From Candidatus Heimdallarchaeota archaeon LC_3 (GTDB lineage: Archaea; Asgardarchaeota; Heimdallarchaeia; Hodarchaeales; LC-3), in NCBI GenBank assembly GCA_001940645.1, contig MDVS01000022.1, positions 60,306 through 124,305 on the forward strand: 64,000 bases of DNA, in the 5' to 3' direction. The notes under the pieces are model-generated. The model did not search any database, had not been told where the DNA came from, and saw only the letters and a list, made by a program, of their open reading frames with translations. Below are positions 50,853-60,907 of the stretch, piece after piece. Within the stretch, counting starts at the first letter, position 1. Each line of letters starts with the position of its first letter. Position numbers and translations under genes: made by a program.

Positions 50853-53777
50853 CTAAACAATTGAATCTACTATCTCGTCATATTGTCTGATTATAGTTTT
50901 TTGATGAAAGACTTTTTGTAAATTTCTTACTTCAACAATAATTATTAGAGAACCTATAACAATGAGTAAAAAAATTAAAAATATTAACTCATTACTTATA
51001 ATATCAAGCGATGGATAAATCCACGGTTTATTTATTGAATAAAATAGCATATTGATAGTAATAATGCTAATAACTAACGCTATAGCAAGTAGTACACCCA
51101 AAAAAACACTATATAAGAGAAAGGAAATTAAAAATATAATCAGTGAGACCAACAGTACCTTTTCAGGAAATTTTTGCATTGACATAGGAATGATATTTTT
51201 TGATGCCTGTTTGGTCAAATTTTTTAATAATAAAGGAAAACTGATTAAAAAACTTATTAGGAAAACATTTTGAAACATTCTGGTTATATTTTCAATAGAT
51301 GATAAAAGTAACAAACTTGTTTCGTCTAATTTGTTTTCAAATTTAGCAGATGTTTCAAATGAATAACCGTTTTTGAATAACAAAGCTTTCAGATCATATT
51401 TTTCATTATTTGTTAAGTCGTTAATCCAAATTAAGAATCCCATTTTTTGTGTTGAATCAGGAATAAGATTTTTATTTGAAATATAAGAGAAAGTTTCATG
51501 TATGTCGGATATCATTGATGATTCACTTCCAAATAAGTATGCAAACGATATTGGGACTTGATCTACAACACCCATAACATGAAATTCTAAAGGATTAGAT
51601 TGAGAAAAAGGGCCATTGGTTTGTAAATTGTAATTTTCATTTAAATTTAAAGCGTAATTTTTACTGATTTTATTCGTAAGGACAACTTCAAGATTATTAG
51701 ATGTATCTTCTTCAGTTTGTTGAATTTGAATGTTATTGTAAGAAGTAAATTCAGCTAAAATATTAAAATCGACTAATAAATGATAAGTAGATATGTAATT
51801 ATTGTTTATAATATAAGTGGCCGTAAATAACCAATAAGGAGAAATCTTGAAATTAATATTAGATGCTAAAACAGAAGTCAGTTGTGATTGCTGTTGTTGG
51901 AGATCTGCTTCACTCGAAAAAAAGGAATTTATAGCAATATCTGCTCCAACACTCATGTTATTCTCCCAATATAACTGGGAACTTCTGGCAGAAACAAGTG
52001 TAGTTCCAGTAAGGGCAATTAATATAATACTAATTATTAAGTAATTATGAATATTGATAAATCCTTTATTCCTTTGAAAAGATCGGTAAATAAATGGTAA
52101 TAACTTCCCGTTTGATCGTATTGTAAAGACTTTTTCTAAAAGTTTATAAAAATAACGATAGAGGATTTGCGATTTCCAAAATACAAGAATAAGGATTCCT
52201 AAGGGGAAAATGACAAATATTATTAAATAAGTGACATATAGTAAATCGAATGTGGTATTGTATGATAAATTTAAAAGAGAAATTAGATCAGCTACCAAAG
52301 GATAAATAATAAGAAGAATCGGTAAAAGAAATAATGATATTATTAACATTTCCAATATATTAGTAGATTTTCCAAATTTATAGGTTGGAAGTTCTCCCTC
52401 GACGATTGTTGGATATAGATTTGTTTTATTAAAAAAATCCCATATAAAAAATATAACCATTGGAAGGGTGGTTGTTAACAATATCGTGAGAATACCAATA
52501 GGAGGAGGGTATGCAAGTGAAGTAGCAAAAAAATATAATAAAATCCATCCAAAAAATCCCCCAATACTAATTGTGCCTCCAATAGTCAACCAACGATATT
52601 TCATTAAATCTTCAATTGAAAATCCAAATTTTATAAAATAATTATTTAACCTATTCCATTCAGAAGAGGAATTAAACTGATCTAGACCAGATTTTAACAA
52701 TACAAAAGCTATTAGGAAAGAAAAAATTGAATAAACATTCATAATATGAATAATAAATTCATAATTAAATTCTATTTGACTAAACTTATTTATAACACCA
52801 TCTTTGACATAAATATTGAAAGAATCGGCAGTAATATTTAAAGGTCTTTCAGAAGAATAACCAGTAAGAAATTGAAGAGCAGAATAGCTGGCCTCATTCT
52901 CTATTTGCTGAAAATTCTGCTTTAGGGAAGAAAATTGAACTAAATTGAGATCAAACCAAATTTGAGATTCTATAACTACATTATTAATGAATAGTTGACC
53001 AAGATCATCTAATAAGTTAAAAAAATAATTTTCTGATATTAAAATTACTGTCCTATATGGTGTTGTAGATGTTGCACTCAACGGAAAAATATCAAAATAG
53101 ATCGAATTGTATTCAAATTCATTACTTGGAAAATTAATAAACCAGTTTATACTCGGATTAAATGATTTGTTGGAATCTGCACCTTTAATAATTATACTTC
53201 TATTTATTGTTACTTCGTTGAAATATGGATTGCTAATTGCAATCGAAGCATTATTCTTGTTTAATCCTGAATTGGTCATTGAAAATTTTGTTAGAACATT
53301 TTGAAATTTATTATTATTCATAATTACTAAATTAAAAATATTGGAAGATGTTTTATTATCGATTTCCCTAAATCCAAAGACTTCCAAATATACAAAAGTA
53401 TTTTTATGTTTTAATTTATCATCAATTGCATCAAACGTATATGTATGCTCCAGAAAGGTCTTAAAGATTTGATTATTTGAGCTTGAAATGATTGATCCAT
53501 TTATCGGTATTAATTCCTCTTTAATCTTAAAACTAAGAATACTATCAGGATTAGGATGATTGCGATAACTGTTTTCAAGAGCTGAGGAGCTGATTAAAGG
53601 AATATAAATGTTCATTCCAATCAACAATCCAAAAATTGCCGTGAAAATAATGAGCTTTAAATAATCATATTTGAAAATCTTGAATAGTTTTTTGATTAAC
53701 ATTAGAAAATAATCCTGAAAAATAGAAAAAAAATAATTTAAAAAATGTATGAAGAATGAAATCAGACTAAAGAACAA
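50853..53777 (-). CDS. FtsX/MacB-like ABC permease, 974 aa
   Basis: The N-terminus has one to two membrane helices (about residues 25-62). A large exterior domain follows (about 63-340), then a bundle of helices (about 343-545), a second exterior domain (about 600-800) and four C-terminal helices (about 833-955). This duplicated layout, two FtsX-like helix bundles each with an exterior domain, is that of lipoprotein-release/MacB-type permeases. Many NxS/T sequons lie in the exterior domains. The true start may be a later Met near residue 26. It is 9 nt from the secreted-protein gene upstream, so they form one operon with the two ATPases. Confidence 0.85.
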   Translation of the reverse strand: MFFSLISFFIHFLNYFFSIFQDYFLMLIKKLFKIFKYDYLKLIIFTAIFGLLIGMNIYIPLISSSALENSYRNHPNPDSILSFKIKEELIPINGSIISSSNNQIFKTFLEHTYTFDAIDDKLKHKNTFVYLEVFGFREIDNKTSSNIFNLVIMNNNKFQNVLTKFSMTNSGLNKNNASIAISNPYFNEVTINRSIIIKGADSNKSFNPSINWFINFPSNEFEYNSIYFDIFPLSATSTTPYRTVILISENYFFNLLDDLGQLFINNVVIESQIWFDLNLVQFSSLKQNFQQIENEASYSALQFLTGYSSERPLNITADSFNIYVKDGVINKFSQIEFNYEFIIHIMNVYSIFSFLIAFVLLKSGLDQFNSSSEWNRLNNYFIKFGFSIEDLMKYRWLTIGGTISIGGFFGWILLYFFATSLAYPPPIGILTILLTTTLPMVIFFIWDFFNKTNLYPTIVEGELPTYKFGKSTNILEMLIISLFLLPILLIIYPLVADLISLLNLSYNTTFDLLYVTYLIIFVIFPLGILILVFWKSQILYRYFYKLLEKVFTIRSNGKLLPFIYRSFQRNKGFINIHNYLIISIILIALTGTTLVSARSSQLYWENNMSVGADIAINSFFSSEADLQQQQSQLTSVLASNINFKISPYWLFTATYIINNNYISTYHLLVDFNILAEFTSYNNIQIQQTEEDTSNNLEVVLTNKISKNYALNLNENYNLQTNGPFSQSNPLEFHVMGVVDQVPISFAYLFGSESSMISDIHETFSYISNKNLIPDSTQKMGFLIWINDLTNNEKYDLKALLFKNGYSFETSAKFENKLDETSLLLLSSIENITRMFQNVFLISFLISFPLLLKNLTKQASKNIIPMSMQKFPEKVLLVSLIIFLISFLLYSVFLGVLLAIALVISIITINMLFYSINKPWIYPSLDIISNELIFLIFLLIVIGSLIIIVEVRNLQKVFHQKTIIRQYDEIVDSIV

Positions 53778-53786
53778 ATAAAATGA

Positions 53787-54458
53787 TTATTGCTTATCAA
53801 ATAAAACATAATCGAAAATTATATATTGGTCTGAATCACCATCATAAAAATCAACCCATTCCTTATCCCATGGCCAACCTTGACCATTCCCAGTAATAGT
53901 AATTTCAGCTTTAAAATAAACACGGTATTGCTTATTATGATCTACTGTATATGTTCCTGATGTAATTTCCCAGTAGCTGTAATGATCGCCTTTTGCTGTT
54001 AATTCTGTTGATCTTGACCACTCAGGAATTGAAATCCAGTTTGATCCACTTAAATATTTTCCATATCCGTACAATTTCAAACTAGTGGGAGATTGAGAAT
54101 TTTGATCAATATGTCCTTTATATTCTATTTTGAATTTCAATTTGTAATCATCGTCTGCATTGAAGAAAATTCCTTCACTATAAAACTCCAAGATTGCAAC
54201 TTGTGTTGAACTATAAGAATTTTCCCTTGCACCAGGATATGTCGAAGGACTTGCTGCCTTCATCCTTAAAGTATAATGACATCCTTCACCACAATCAAAA
54301 TTAGTTGGGGTTCTACCTGGCCATCCATCGCCAGTTAATTCATCACTTCCGAAATGAATATAGTCACTGTTAATGTACAAATACGCACCAGCAAGAAAAC
54401 TTGGTAATAGTATCAAAACAAAAAATATTACTAAAATAAATGATTTTCCATTTTTCAT
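53787..54458 (-). CDS. Secreted beta-sandwich protein, 223 aa, first gene of the ABC operon
   Basis: A clear signal peptide (hydrophobic residues about 7-27) is followed by an aromatic-rich, beta-rich region with a CGEGC pair (about 57-61) and a Gly/Asp-rich end (NGQGWPWDKEWVDFYDGDSD). The composition and strand pattern resemble carbohydrate-binding or other extracellular beta-sandwiches. There is no C-terminal anchor. As the first gene of the operon it may be the substrate, an extracellular partner or a sensor for the ABC permease; the choice is inference. Confidence 0.8.
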   Translation of the reverse strand: MKNGKSFILVIFFVLILLPSFLAGAYLYINSDYIHFGSDELTGDGWPGRTPTNFDCGEGCHYTLRMKAASPSTYPGARENSYSSTQVAILEFYSEGIFFNADDDYKLKFKIEYKGHIDQNSQSPTSLKLYGYGKYLSGSNWISIPEWSRSTELTAKGDHYSYWEITSGTYTVDHNKQYRVYFKAEITITGNGQGWPWDKEWVDFYDGDSDQYIIFDYVLFDKQ

Positions 54459-55704
54459 AATTCTTTACCTCTTTTTCAATAACAATTCAATATGATTGGT
54501 CAATTTGATTATTTCACGACAGTTTATATTTTCAAAAAGCAGTTATTGTCATTTTTGTTCTTAGAATACTTATTTTTTAGTTTACCAACAGATTATCTTT
54601 CGTCCTTATCAATCAAACATAATTTTTGAATAGAATTGTCATATTTGTCTAAAAAACTAGACATGCATTGATTTAATGTACTCCTTATATATTTTTTCAT
54701 TTTGAGAGATGTAAAGAATGTTAAACTAAATTGTACTTCTAATTTCATTCATAATAAAAAAATTAAAAATAGGCTATAAACATACACGAATTCAAATAAT
54801 ACTGTTAAATTGAAAAAATCATATTATTTATAATTCCAGTAGCTGCAATGAAGAGCCAACGAGGAATTTCACAAAATAAAGTCATTATAATTAAATATAA
54901 CTTAATTATTGGATTTACCCTCTATTAATGACTTTTATTTTTAATTCTAGCTTGTTAAAATAAATTCTCTTTCACAAGGAAATTATGTTTAAAGAATCTC
55001 TTGAATACATAATTCTTCAAATAATGTCTTTCTTTTTTTAAAAATTTCCTACAACCTAAATGGCAGAGGATCCTTAATTTATGAAAATTTAGTTGTTGTT
55101 CATGCTTATACAATAAAAATTTTTTATTTGTTTTTCAGTAACAATAGTAGGATTTCAAAATCAAATAAATGTCCAACCTTTCAAATAAATGAAACAAATG
55201 CTTTAATGCATAAATTAGGAAATAGACAAGAGTAATTGCGACTGAACTAAAAATTGAAAATTTATCACGTTTTTCTTTGTTTGGCATGATTATTCACTCA
55301 AACTTTTCCATATATTCGATTAGGTATGCTTTACATCCTCTTTTTCAATCCTCATTGTTCCAAAAGTACTAAATAATCAAATAATTGTGTCTTTCCACTT
55401 CGAATATCTCCACAAGAAAATTGGTAGAATTATTTTTTTCTAATATACTAATTTATCTCAATAATTGTCAATTTGTTTATTTTCCATTAAATCGTTTAAT
55501 TTTAGCAGCCTAATTTTTATTATGATCATCAAGCAGTATTTTAACCTAAATTCTTTTTTGGAAAGAATGTAATAATTCCTTTAATCTTAAGAATCAATAA
55601 GGAAAATATAATTATGAGAAGCATTTGATAGTATCAGAATAATTGATTCAAAAAACAATTAATTTTAAATAATACCCATTCTCCAAAAAACGAATCAGGA
55701 TTAC
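54459..55704. other. 1.2-kb region with one small frame only
   Basis: Apart from the 50-aa frame at 55135-55287 I see no coding-like stretch on either strand. The part next to 54458 must hold the promoter of the ABC operon, but AT-richness hides a clear TATA box. Many short A/T runs are present, with no obvious repeat or hairpin. Confidence 0.5.
55135..55287 (-). CDS. Small membrane protein, 50 aa
   Basis: An ATG-started minus-strand frame encodes a basic N-terminus (MPNKEKRDK) and a hydrophobic helix (about residues 11-30), followed by a second aromatic segment ending in SYYCY. It looks like a small membrane peptide. There is no strong SD and it stands alone in a gene-poor region, so confidence is limited. 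Confidence 0.35.
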   Translation of the reverse strand: MPNKEKRDKFSIFSSVAITLVYFLIYALKHLFHLFERLDIYLILKSYYCY

Positions 55705-56133
55705 TCAAGAAACTGATGTCAATACGATCATAGGAATATTTCTTTTTGTTTTTTTTTGATATTCCTCATATGACCTGTTTATTTTAATTAATATTTGCCA
55801 TAATTCTGATTTTTCCTTATCATCGGCGATATGAATTACTACAGTAGTTTTTTTTTCATTTGTTTCGATTTCGGTCTGAGGGACTATTCTAATATTGTAA
55901 AACCATCCAGGATGATAGTCTGATCCTCCGTTTGATGCTGTTACTATAAAATTGCCTTTATGTTCAAAATACATCAATGGAGTAGATCTTTTTTTACCAG
56001 ATTTTGCACCAATTGGATTTAATATTAAAACAGGCATCCCCCCAAATTTATTCATTCTTTTACCACCTGTATTTCTGAATATAAAAACATGAAATTTTGA
56101 AAATATTCTTAAAAAATACTTTACAAGTCCCAT
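55705..56133 (-). CDS. Deazaflavin (F420)-dependent oxidoreductase family protein, 142 aa
   Basis: The order FRNTGGKRMNKFGGMPVLIL, then GAKSGKKRSTPLMYFEHKG, then VTASNGGSDYHPGWFYNI matches the deazaflavin-dependent nitroreductase/quinone-reductase family (PF04075, Ddn-like). The G-x-KSG-x-x-R-x-TPL strand binds the F420 phosphate region, and the S/A-x-GG-x-x-x-x-P-x-W-x-x-N loop is diagnostic. Length is typical. Such enzymes reduce quinones or enones with F420H2. Its presence supports an archaeal F420-containing cell. It stands as a single gene. Confidence 0.9.
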   Translation of the reverse strand: MGLVKYFLRIFSKFHVFIFRNTGGKRMNKFGGMPVLILNPIGAKSGKKRSTPLMYFEHKGNFIVTASNGGSDYHPGWFYNIRIVPQTEIETNEKKTTVVIHIADDKEKSELWQILIKINRSYEEYQKKTKRNIPMIVLTSVS

Positions 56134-56265
56134 TTTTAATCCTTTGATTTTTGAAATTTAAAATTACATTGATTATTTTATTACTCCTTTTTTTGAATTA
56201 ATTTCAATAAGGCAAAGACTTTAAAATTTTTTCTTGAGAATTTAATATTATATTTTTTGATAATC

Positions 56266-56958
56266 TCAATCCCAATTATTTTCCCAAGAGGTGTCAAAAG
56301 GATTCAAAACTTTATCAATTATTTTAAACCTAGAGTGATAATCTTTGAAATTCCAAAAGACCTCATATTTTTTCTTAGTTAGGAAATATTTTCCAGTTTC
56401 ATCTTTAAAAATATTGAAATCAATTAAAGGGTGAACTATTTCACTATTAAAGACATATATACTAAAAATTAAAAATATAAACATTAAAGTTTGAATTATA
56501 ATTAAATAGGCTTTACCCCACAAAAAATAGGTTATAATAAGCAGTAAACTACTGAGAACAATTAATTCTAATACAAATAATAAAAATAGACATTTTCCTG
56601 GTAAAATTATCGAATAATTTCTTTTAGGAATATTTAAGGAATGCCATGTATTGCGGATTTCAAAAGGAGGCCGAATAATGTTCATTTCTTTATTTGCTGA
56701 TTCTGATTTCCCTATTAAATAATGTCCTTTATCATAATAAATTTCAGATATCCTCCAATTTTCAGGAAAAGAGTCCTTCCCTTCTTTGATTTTATCTAAA
56801 AAGACCCATATCGGTGTATAATCCATTAAATGAATAGAAAAGAAGAACTTCAGGATTGGGATATTTGTTAACTTGAAATATTCTAAAACATTCAATAAAA
56901 GACGCAAAAACAGAAGAAATAAGAGAAAAATAGATATTTTTGGAATATATAATTCCAT
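56266..56958 (-). CDS. Membrane protein, 230 aa, unknown
   Basis: Hydrophobic segments lie at about residues 8-25 and 125-170 (a helical hairpin), with a conserved-looking soluble loop of about 75 residues between them (SEIYYDKGHYLIGKSES) and a soluble C-terminus (about 172-230). No catalytic motif or family is recognised. It lies 132 nt upstream of the F420-dependent gene on the same strand, so cotranscription is possible but not close. Confidence 0.6.
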   Translation of the reverse strand: MELYIPKISIFLLFLLFLRLLLNVLEYFKLTNIPILKFFFSIHLMDYTPIWVFLDKIKEGKDSFPENWRISEIYYDKGHYLIGKSESANKEMNIIRPPFEIRNTWHSLNIPKRNYSIILPGKCLFLLFVLELIVLSSLLLIITYFLWGKAYLIIIQTLMFIFLIFSIYVFNSEIVHPLIDFNIFKDETGKYFLTKKKYEVFWNFKDYHSRFKIIDKVLNPFDTSWENNWD

Positions 56959-57241
56959 ATTAATTTCTTTTAAGAAAAACTGGTACCCAGTTCCGCTAAA
57001 TTTTTCATTAAAATCGAAAATTGAAATAATTAGATAAATAAAACCGATAAAGAATAATGTTATTCTATGAGAAAATAAACTATTTATTTGAAATTCTTTT
57101 TTTTCTATCTTATAAAATATTATTTCTTAAACTTGTCTACAACATTTATAAACTATTATTTTATTAGCGCTTGTAAATTAATTTCATAAAAAAATTAACA
57201 AGAATTAAATAAACAAACCTAGATGAATTTTACATAAATTA

Positions 57242-58000
57242 TTAATTGTTTATTACCCAACAATTTTCATTTTTTTGGTGTACAGTATTTTTCAGGGTTG
57301 GAGAATAGAAATTATCCCTCTTCAGAATTTTAGGATGTTCCAATAGTGGAAAGACTTTTTTGATCTTTTTATACTTTATAAAGGCTATTACAAACGAACA
57401 GTTTAAAGACTGTAGAGTCTGAACAATTTTAGAAGAAATGAAACCTCGGTCTAATATAATAAGTTTAATTTTAATTGAGCTCTTAATTTGAGCTATTTTT
57501 TCAAATAAAATTTTGCTAAGCTTACTTATATCACCTTTTTCCATTAAACGAAAAGAAATTGGAAATTTTAATTGACGTTCTGCAATTGAAAAACCAAGAA
57601 ATTGATAAAATCTTGTTGTTCCTTTTTCTGCACTCCCATTTGTAATAAATTTTGACTTACTTTTTGAATACACGGGAATTTTAGTAATGTCAATTGCTAA
57701 TTTGACCCCGTCGGGATGTAACTCGTTGGTAATACTACTGGTACTCTCTAAAAGAGTATTATTGACCAAATTTTCTAAAGCTCGTGGATTGCCCTTCTTA
57801 GATTTCTTTATAAACCTATCTGCCGACTTACTCCCCTTCTTCATAGATTGAGCTTCAGGATAAGTCCGCTTTAGGCTTATTTTCAAGATAAACCTTGAGA
57901 AATCATCTTGATCGGCTTGAGATGATAGTACATTGCTCTGAGTAGCTAAAATTAAGAGTATTGGTAATACAAATTTTTTTAAAGTTGTTTGTTTGAACAT
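57242..58000 (-). mobile_element. Truncated DDE (IS4/ISH3-like) transposase, 252 aa
   Basis: The RNase-H-like core is visible: LAIDITKIPVY (Asp104), FYQFLGFSIA, RLMEKGDIS and LIILDRGFISSKIV (Asp184). The third catalytic residue (Glu) and about 100 C-terminal residues expected for the family are missing, and the frame ends in VINN. Just before the start (58010-58047) the DNA holds two related inverted strings (GGTTCCTTCTGG and AACCCTGAAGGAA), possibly what is left of a terminal inverted repeat. No matching repeat is seen past the 3' end, consistent with truncation. The element should be immobile unless helped in trans. Confidence 0.75.
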
Positions 58001-58267
58001 ATCTTACAGGGTTCCTTCTGGTTATTTGGTTGTGTATTTAACCCTGAAGGAATCACTGTATTTAAATCTATTGGTCTTTATTTGATTGGTGCTACAATTG
58101 AAGCAACGGAGACATCTAATCGGTTTTTGAAATTATGACCATGTTATAGATATAATAGGTTAAGTTTTTCCAAAAAATATACCAAAAAAAGAGCGATCAA
58201 TTAAATTATTGCTTAAAGTCGGATGTTTTTAGGTATTAAAGCCCAAACTGGCCTTTAAATCCTAGCA

Positions 58268-58551
58268 TTGAAACTGAATTTAGTAGTTTTTTTATATAAA
58301 GACGCCATTACTTATAAAGACATAAATTTTAAAAAATCTGTTACTCATGAAATACTTAAGAAACAACGGTCATTTATAAATGCAATATCTGTAAGACAGA
58401 TGGATATATCCCCGATGAGGAATTGGTATGGTGTCCTAATTGTATTAATTCTTTTCATGAATCACATATCCTGGAATGGTTGAAAATTCAAGGTCATTGT
58501 CCAGTTTGTCAAGAAAATATTTCCTCAACAGCATTGATTAGACAAAAATAG
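58268..58551 (+). pseudogene. RING-type zinc-finger gene with a frameshift
   Basis: A first frame (from about 58268) ends its sensible part at VTHEILKKQRSFI. In another frame, from about 58362, the sequence continues YKCNICKTDGYIPDEELVWC and then PNC, FHESHILEWL and CPVC, to a TAG at 58549-58551. This gives CxxC-x13-CxxC-x4-H-x2-H-x9-CxxC, a RING/RING-H2-like order. A one-base shift near 58376 joins the two parts into a protein of about 95 residues. RING fingers act in ubiquitin transfer in eukaryotes and in some archaeal lineages, but no ubiquitin, E1 or E2 gene is visible here. The downstream small frame starts 13 nt later. Confidence 0.65.
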
Positions 58552-58564
58552 GAAAGGATTGATT

Positions 58565-58729
58565 ATGAATCATTTTTCAAGAAAAGAAATCACAGAAGCC
58601 ATACTTACTGGAAATAGCAATAATTTATTAGAAAAAATCTTAATAAATGAGGTCTCTGTTGATATTGATTTTTTAGTACTTAGGATGAGGAAAAATAATC
58701 AATTGAAGCTTGTTTCCAGTTTGATATGA
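58565..58729 (+). CDS. Small helical protein after the RING gene, 54 aa
   Basis: An ATG preceded by AGGAAAGGATTG starts MNHFSRKEITEAILTGNSNN, with a helical acidic/hydrophobic middle and a basic end (LRMRKNNQLKLVSSLI). It begins 13 nt after the RING frame's stop, as in an operon. It may be a complete small gene or the N-terminal part of a truncated one, since the following 600 nt hold only broken frames. Confidence 0.4.
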   Translation: MNHFSRKEITEAILTGNSNNLLEKILINEVSVDIDFLVLRMRKNNQLKLVSSLI

Positions 58730-59400
58730 ATAGATGGAGAAGATATAAATCAATAAGACTTTGAAATTGATTAACAAATATTATGAATTATTAAGAATTT
58801 TTTCTAAGTCTTCTCATCTAATTGAAATTATTGTTGAGTTTCTATTCATTATTGATGCGTGATTTAATTTTCAATTGTCCTCATTAGTGTATAGTGAAAA
58901 GCAATAAGTAATTGTCTTTTATTAAGTATTTTCAAGATATTAAAAAAAAAATTCAATTATTAAATTGAGTATATTCGCTATCAAAACTATAAATGAATTA
59001 GATGAACTCTATCAAGATATTGAAAAGATACAGAAGGATTACGAATACATTTTAAATGAATTTAATATAATAAACGCTTTCTCTCATCATTAATTTCGGT
59101 CTAGGGCTACCAATATTTATAGGTGCTGGTTTTATTGTTATATTTAATGATCAAATTCTTGATATGCGGTAATTTTAATTTTGGGGAGGAGAGCACCAAT
59201 CCTAAAAAAAAAGCTAAATTTATTCTTGAGGCTCTACATAATATAAAGCTATTATTTTTTTCTTGCTGATGGAATAGAAATAAATTACTGACAAGATAGA
59301 AAATTAACAATGAAAATGAAGATGTTTTTGCTGCTCAAAACTAATCGAGCTCTCCATATAAATACTGGAGATGATATAAGTACTTTACTGAAAATGAATC
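58730..59400. other. Gene debris, no intact gene
   Basis: Short protein-like stretches appear in different plus-strand frames: a helical piece around 58985-59092 (ELDELYQDIEKIQKDYEYIL) and a hydrophobic piece at about 59097-59172 (LPIFIGAGFIVIFNDQ). None has a start or continues. The 67-aa minus-strand frame at 59107-59310 crosses these pieces and looks random. The region is best read as decayed genes. Confidence 0.45.
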
Positions 59401-59403
59401 TCT

Positions 59404-59613
59404 TCATAGGGAAGGTGAAAAAATGAATACATCAGACCTTGTTCTTCTTTTGTCGGGATCTAATGTTAATTTCTTCAAATATTTTTCCTCTTTTAACCAA
59501 TAGACTAAATAATGTAACACCAGTCCTTCCATTGTATGACTGACACTATTGACTAAAATATCTTTTTTATTCCTGGCATAATAGGTCTGATATGGAGGAG
59601 TAGATCTGATCAA
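59404..59613 (-). pseudogene. Unidentified gene fragment, 69 codons
   Basis: The frame stays open upstream into the kinase gene's end and uses only a TTG as possible start. The content looks like protein (SVSHTMEGLVLHYLVYWLKE, then DKRRTRSDVFIFSPS). A helix followed by a charged segment and an SDVFI strand recalls the N-terminal part of some nucleases, but this is only a pattern. It ends abruptly, so it is probably a truncated piece. Confidence 0.35.
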
Positions 59614-59633
59614 TGGTAAAGGAAGAAAGTGTA

Positions 59634-60269
59634 TTAGATTACATTTATTTTAGGTAAAAGAATATTTATTAGAGTGCCACCTCCAAGATTATCTTCTATC
59701 CACATTTTTCCGTTATGTAATTTTATTATCCTAATACAAATAGCCAATCCTAAATTTTTTCTTTGATTGTTATAATTTAATACCTCATTTTTAGCTTTTT
59801 GAGATATTCCTTTTCCAAAATCTATTATTTTTATTTGCCAATATTTTTCTAATTCAACACTTTGAAGTCTTATCTTTTTCCCTTCTATAGCATGGTTTAC
59901 AACATTATTAAATAGATTTACAAATAAATTTACTAATGCTCCCTGATTGATCCCTGGATTATTAAAGACTCGATAAAAATAGTATTTTGTAACAAGACCA
60001 GCTATTTGTTCCTGATCTTGGTGTTCTTCTCCAATACCAAGGTCTGGATTTAACGGTGAAGTATAATAGGTTATTACAGCTTCTTTAATTGCAAAAATTG
60101 CTTTCCCGTAATCAATAACTACAAATTCTTCTTCATTATAATACTGGATGTCGTTTGCTATATCGGGAAGGAATAATCCTGGATAGGTCTTTTCATTTAC
60201 ATCAGTAAAATCCAGATGTTCTGAATCAGGATTAACTAAAATTCCAATGGCGTCTTCTCTGATGTCCAT
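59634..60269 (-). CDS. HATPase-domain protein (kinase fragment or short kinase), 211 aa
   Basis: The C-terminal 120 residues form a GHKL ATPase domain with an N-box-like LFVNLFNNVVNHAI, a G1 box IIDFGKGIS and a G2 box NLGLAICIRIIKLHNGKMW, followed by GGGTLINILLP. The N-terminal 90 residues are soluble and lack a visible H-box or PAS domain. Either the 5' part with the dimerisation domain has been lost or the protein acts as a stand-alone ATPase. The ATG at 60269 has no strong SD. It sits among debris, which favours truncation. Confidence 0.6.
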   Translation of the reverse strand: MDIREDAIGILVNPDSEHLDFTDVNEKTYPGLFLPDIANDIQYYNEEEFVVIDYGKAIFAIKEAVITYYTSPLNPDLGIGEEHQDQEQIAGLVTKYYFYRVFNNPGINQGALVNLFVNLFNNVVNHAIEGKKIRLQSVELEKYWQIKIIDFGKGISQKAKNEVLNYNNQRKNLGLAICIRIIKLHNGKMWIEDNLGGGTLINILLPKINVI

Positions 60270-60411
60270 TCGTATGAATAGGTCTGCATGAACATTTATT
60301 TCGACGATGTGATAATGTAAATCAAATGTTATGCTCTTATTTTTTCAGTCTTTTTATATTTTGAATATGAAACTGTTGATTATGTTTTGAAGTCATTAAA
60401 TGTTAAAATAA

Positions 60412-60597
60412 TTATGCTCATTTAATTCCGAAATAGATAACTTCAGATCTCTTAAGTATTTTGAGATGTTTGGTCAATTTTTTCTTGTCCAAGCTACTCC
60501 CCTTATTTATGATAACTCTTATCGTAGCACCCAACTTCAAACTAAACTTATTGATCTCCCCGATTCCATGCAAGAATCCGAATGCCTATCAATATGA
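60412..60597 (+). pseudogene. Unidentified coding-like fragment, 61 codons
   Basis: Between two stops the plus strand reads a protein-like stretch (SEIDNFRSLKYFEMFGQFFL, then ATPLIYDNSYRSTQLQTK). No start is found in the first 19 codons and no family is recognised. It is probably the end of a lost gene. The flanking 60270-60411 and 60598-60907 show nothing. Confidence 0.3.
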
Positions 60598-60907
60598 AAT
60601 ACATTTAGACCACAAATCTGGTTTTGGTTCTTGAAAAATTAACTCGAAAAATTGCCTTGAAAGCACCATACTTAATGAATTGTCTTTTTGGGCTAATTTA
60701 TTATAAGAATTGAATAATAAAGCCACATTAATCCCCGATTTGGTTATGGTGAAGAAGAGACCAAGAAAATATAAATTTTTCTATCTAAATCCAAAAACGT
60801 TTCGGTTAAAATTTGTTTAAAAAAATCTTTTTTGGAAGAATTTATTTTAATTTACTGATCATTTTCTATTTCTTGTTCATTTTTAAATTTCCAATTATTA
60901 GCAAATC

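Noticed and set aside
51052..53304. Plus-strand frames in the ABC permease gene
   Set aside because: Antisense shadows of membrane helices.
59107..59310. 67-aa minus-strand frame
   Set aside because: Crosses several plus-strand coding-like remnants; no start signal or motif.
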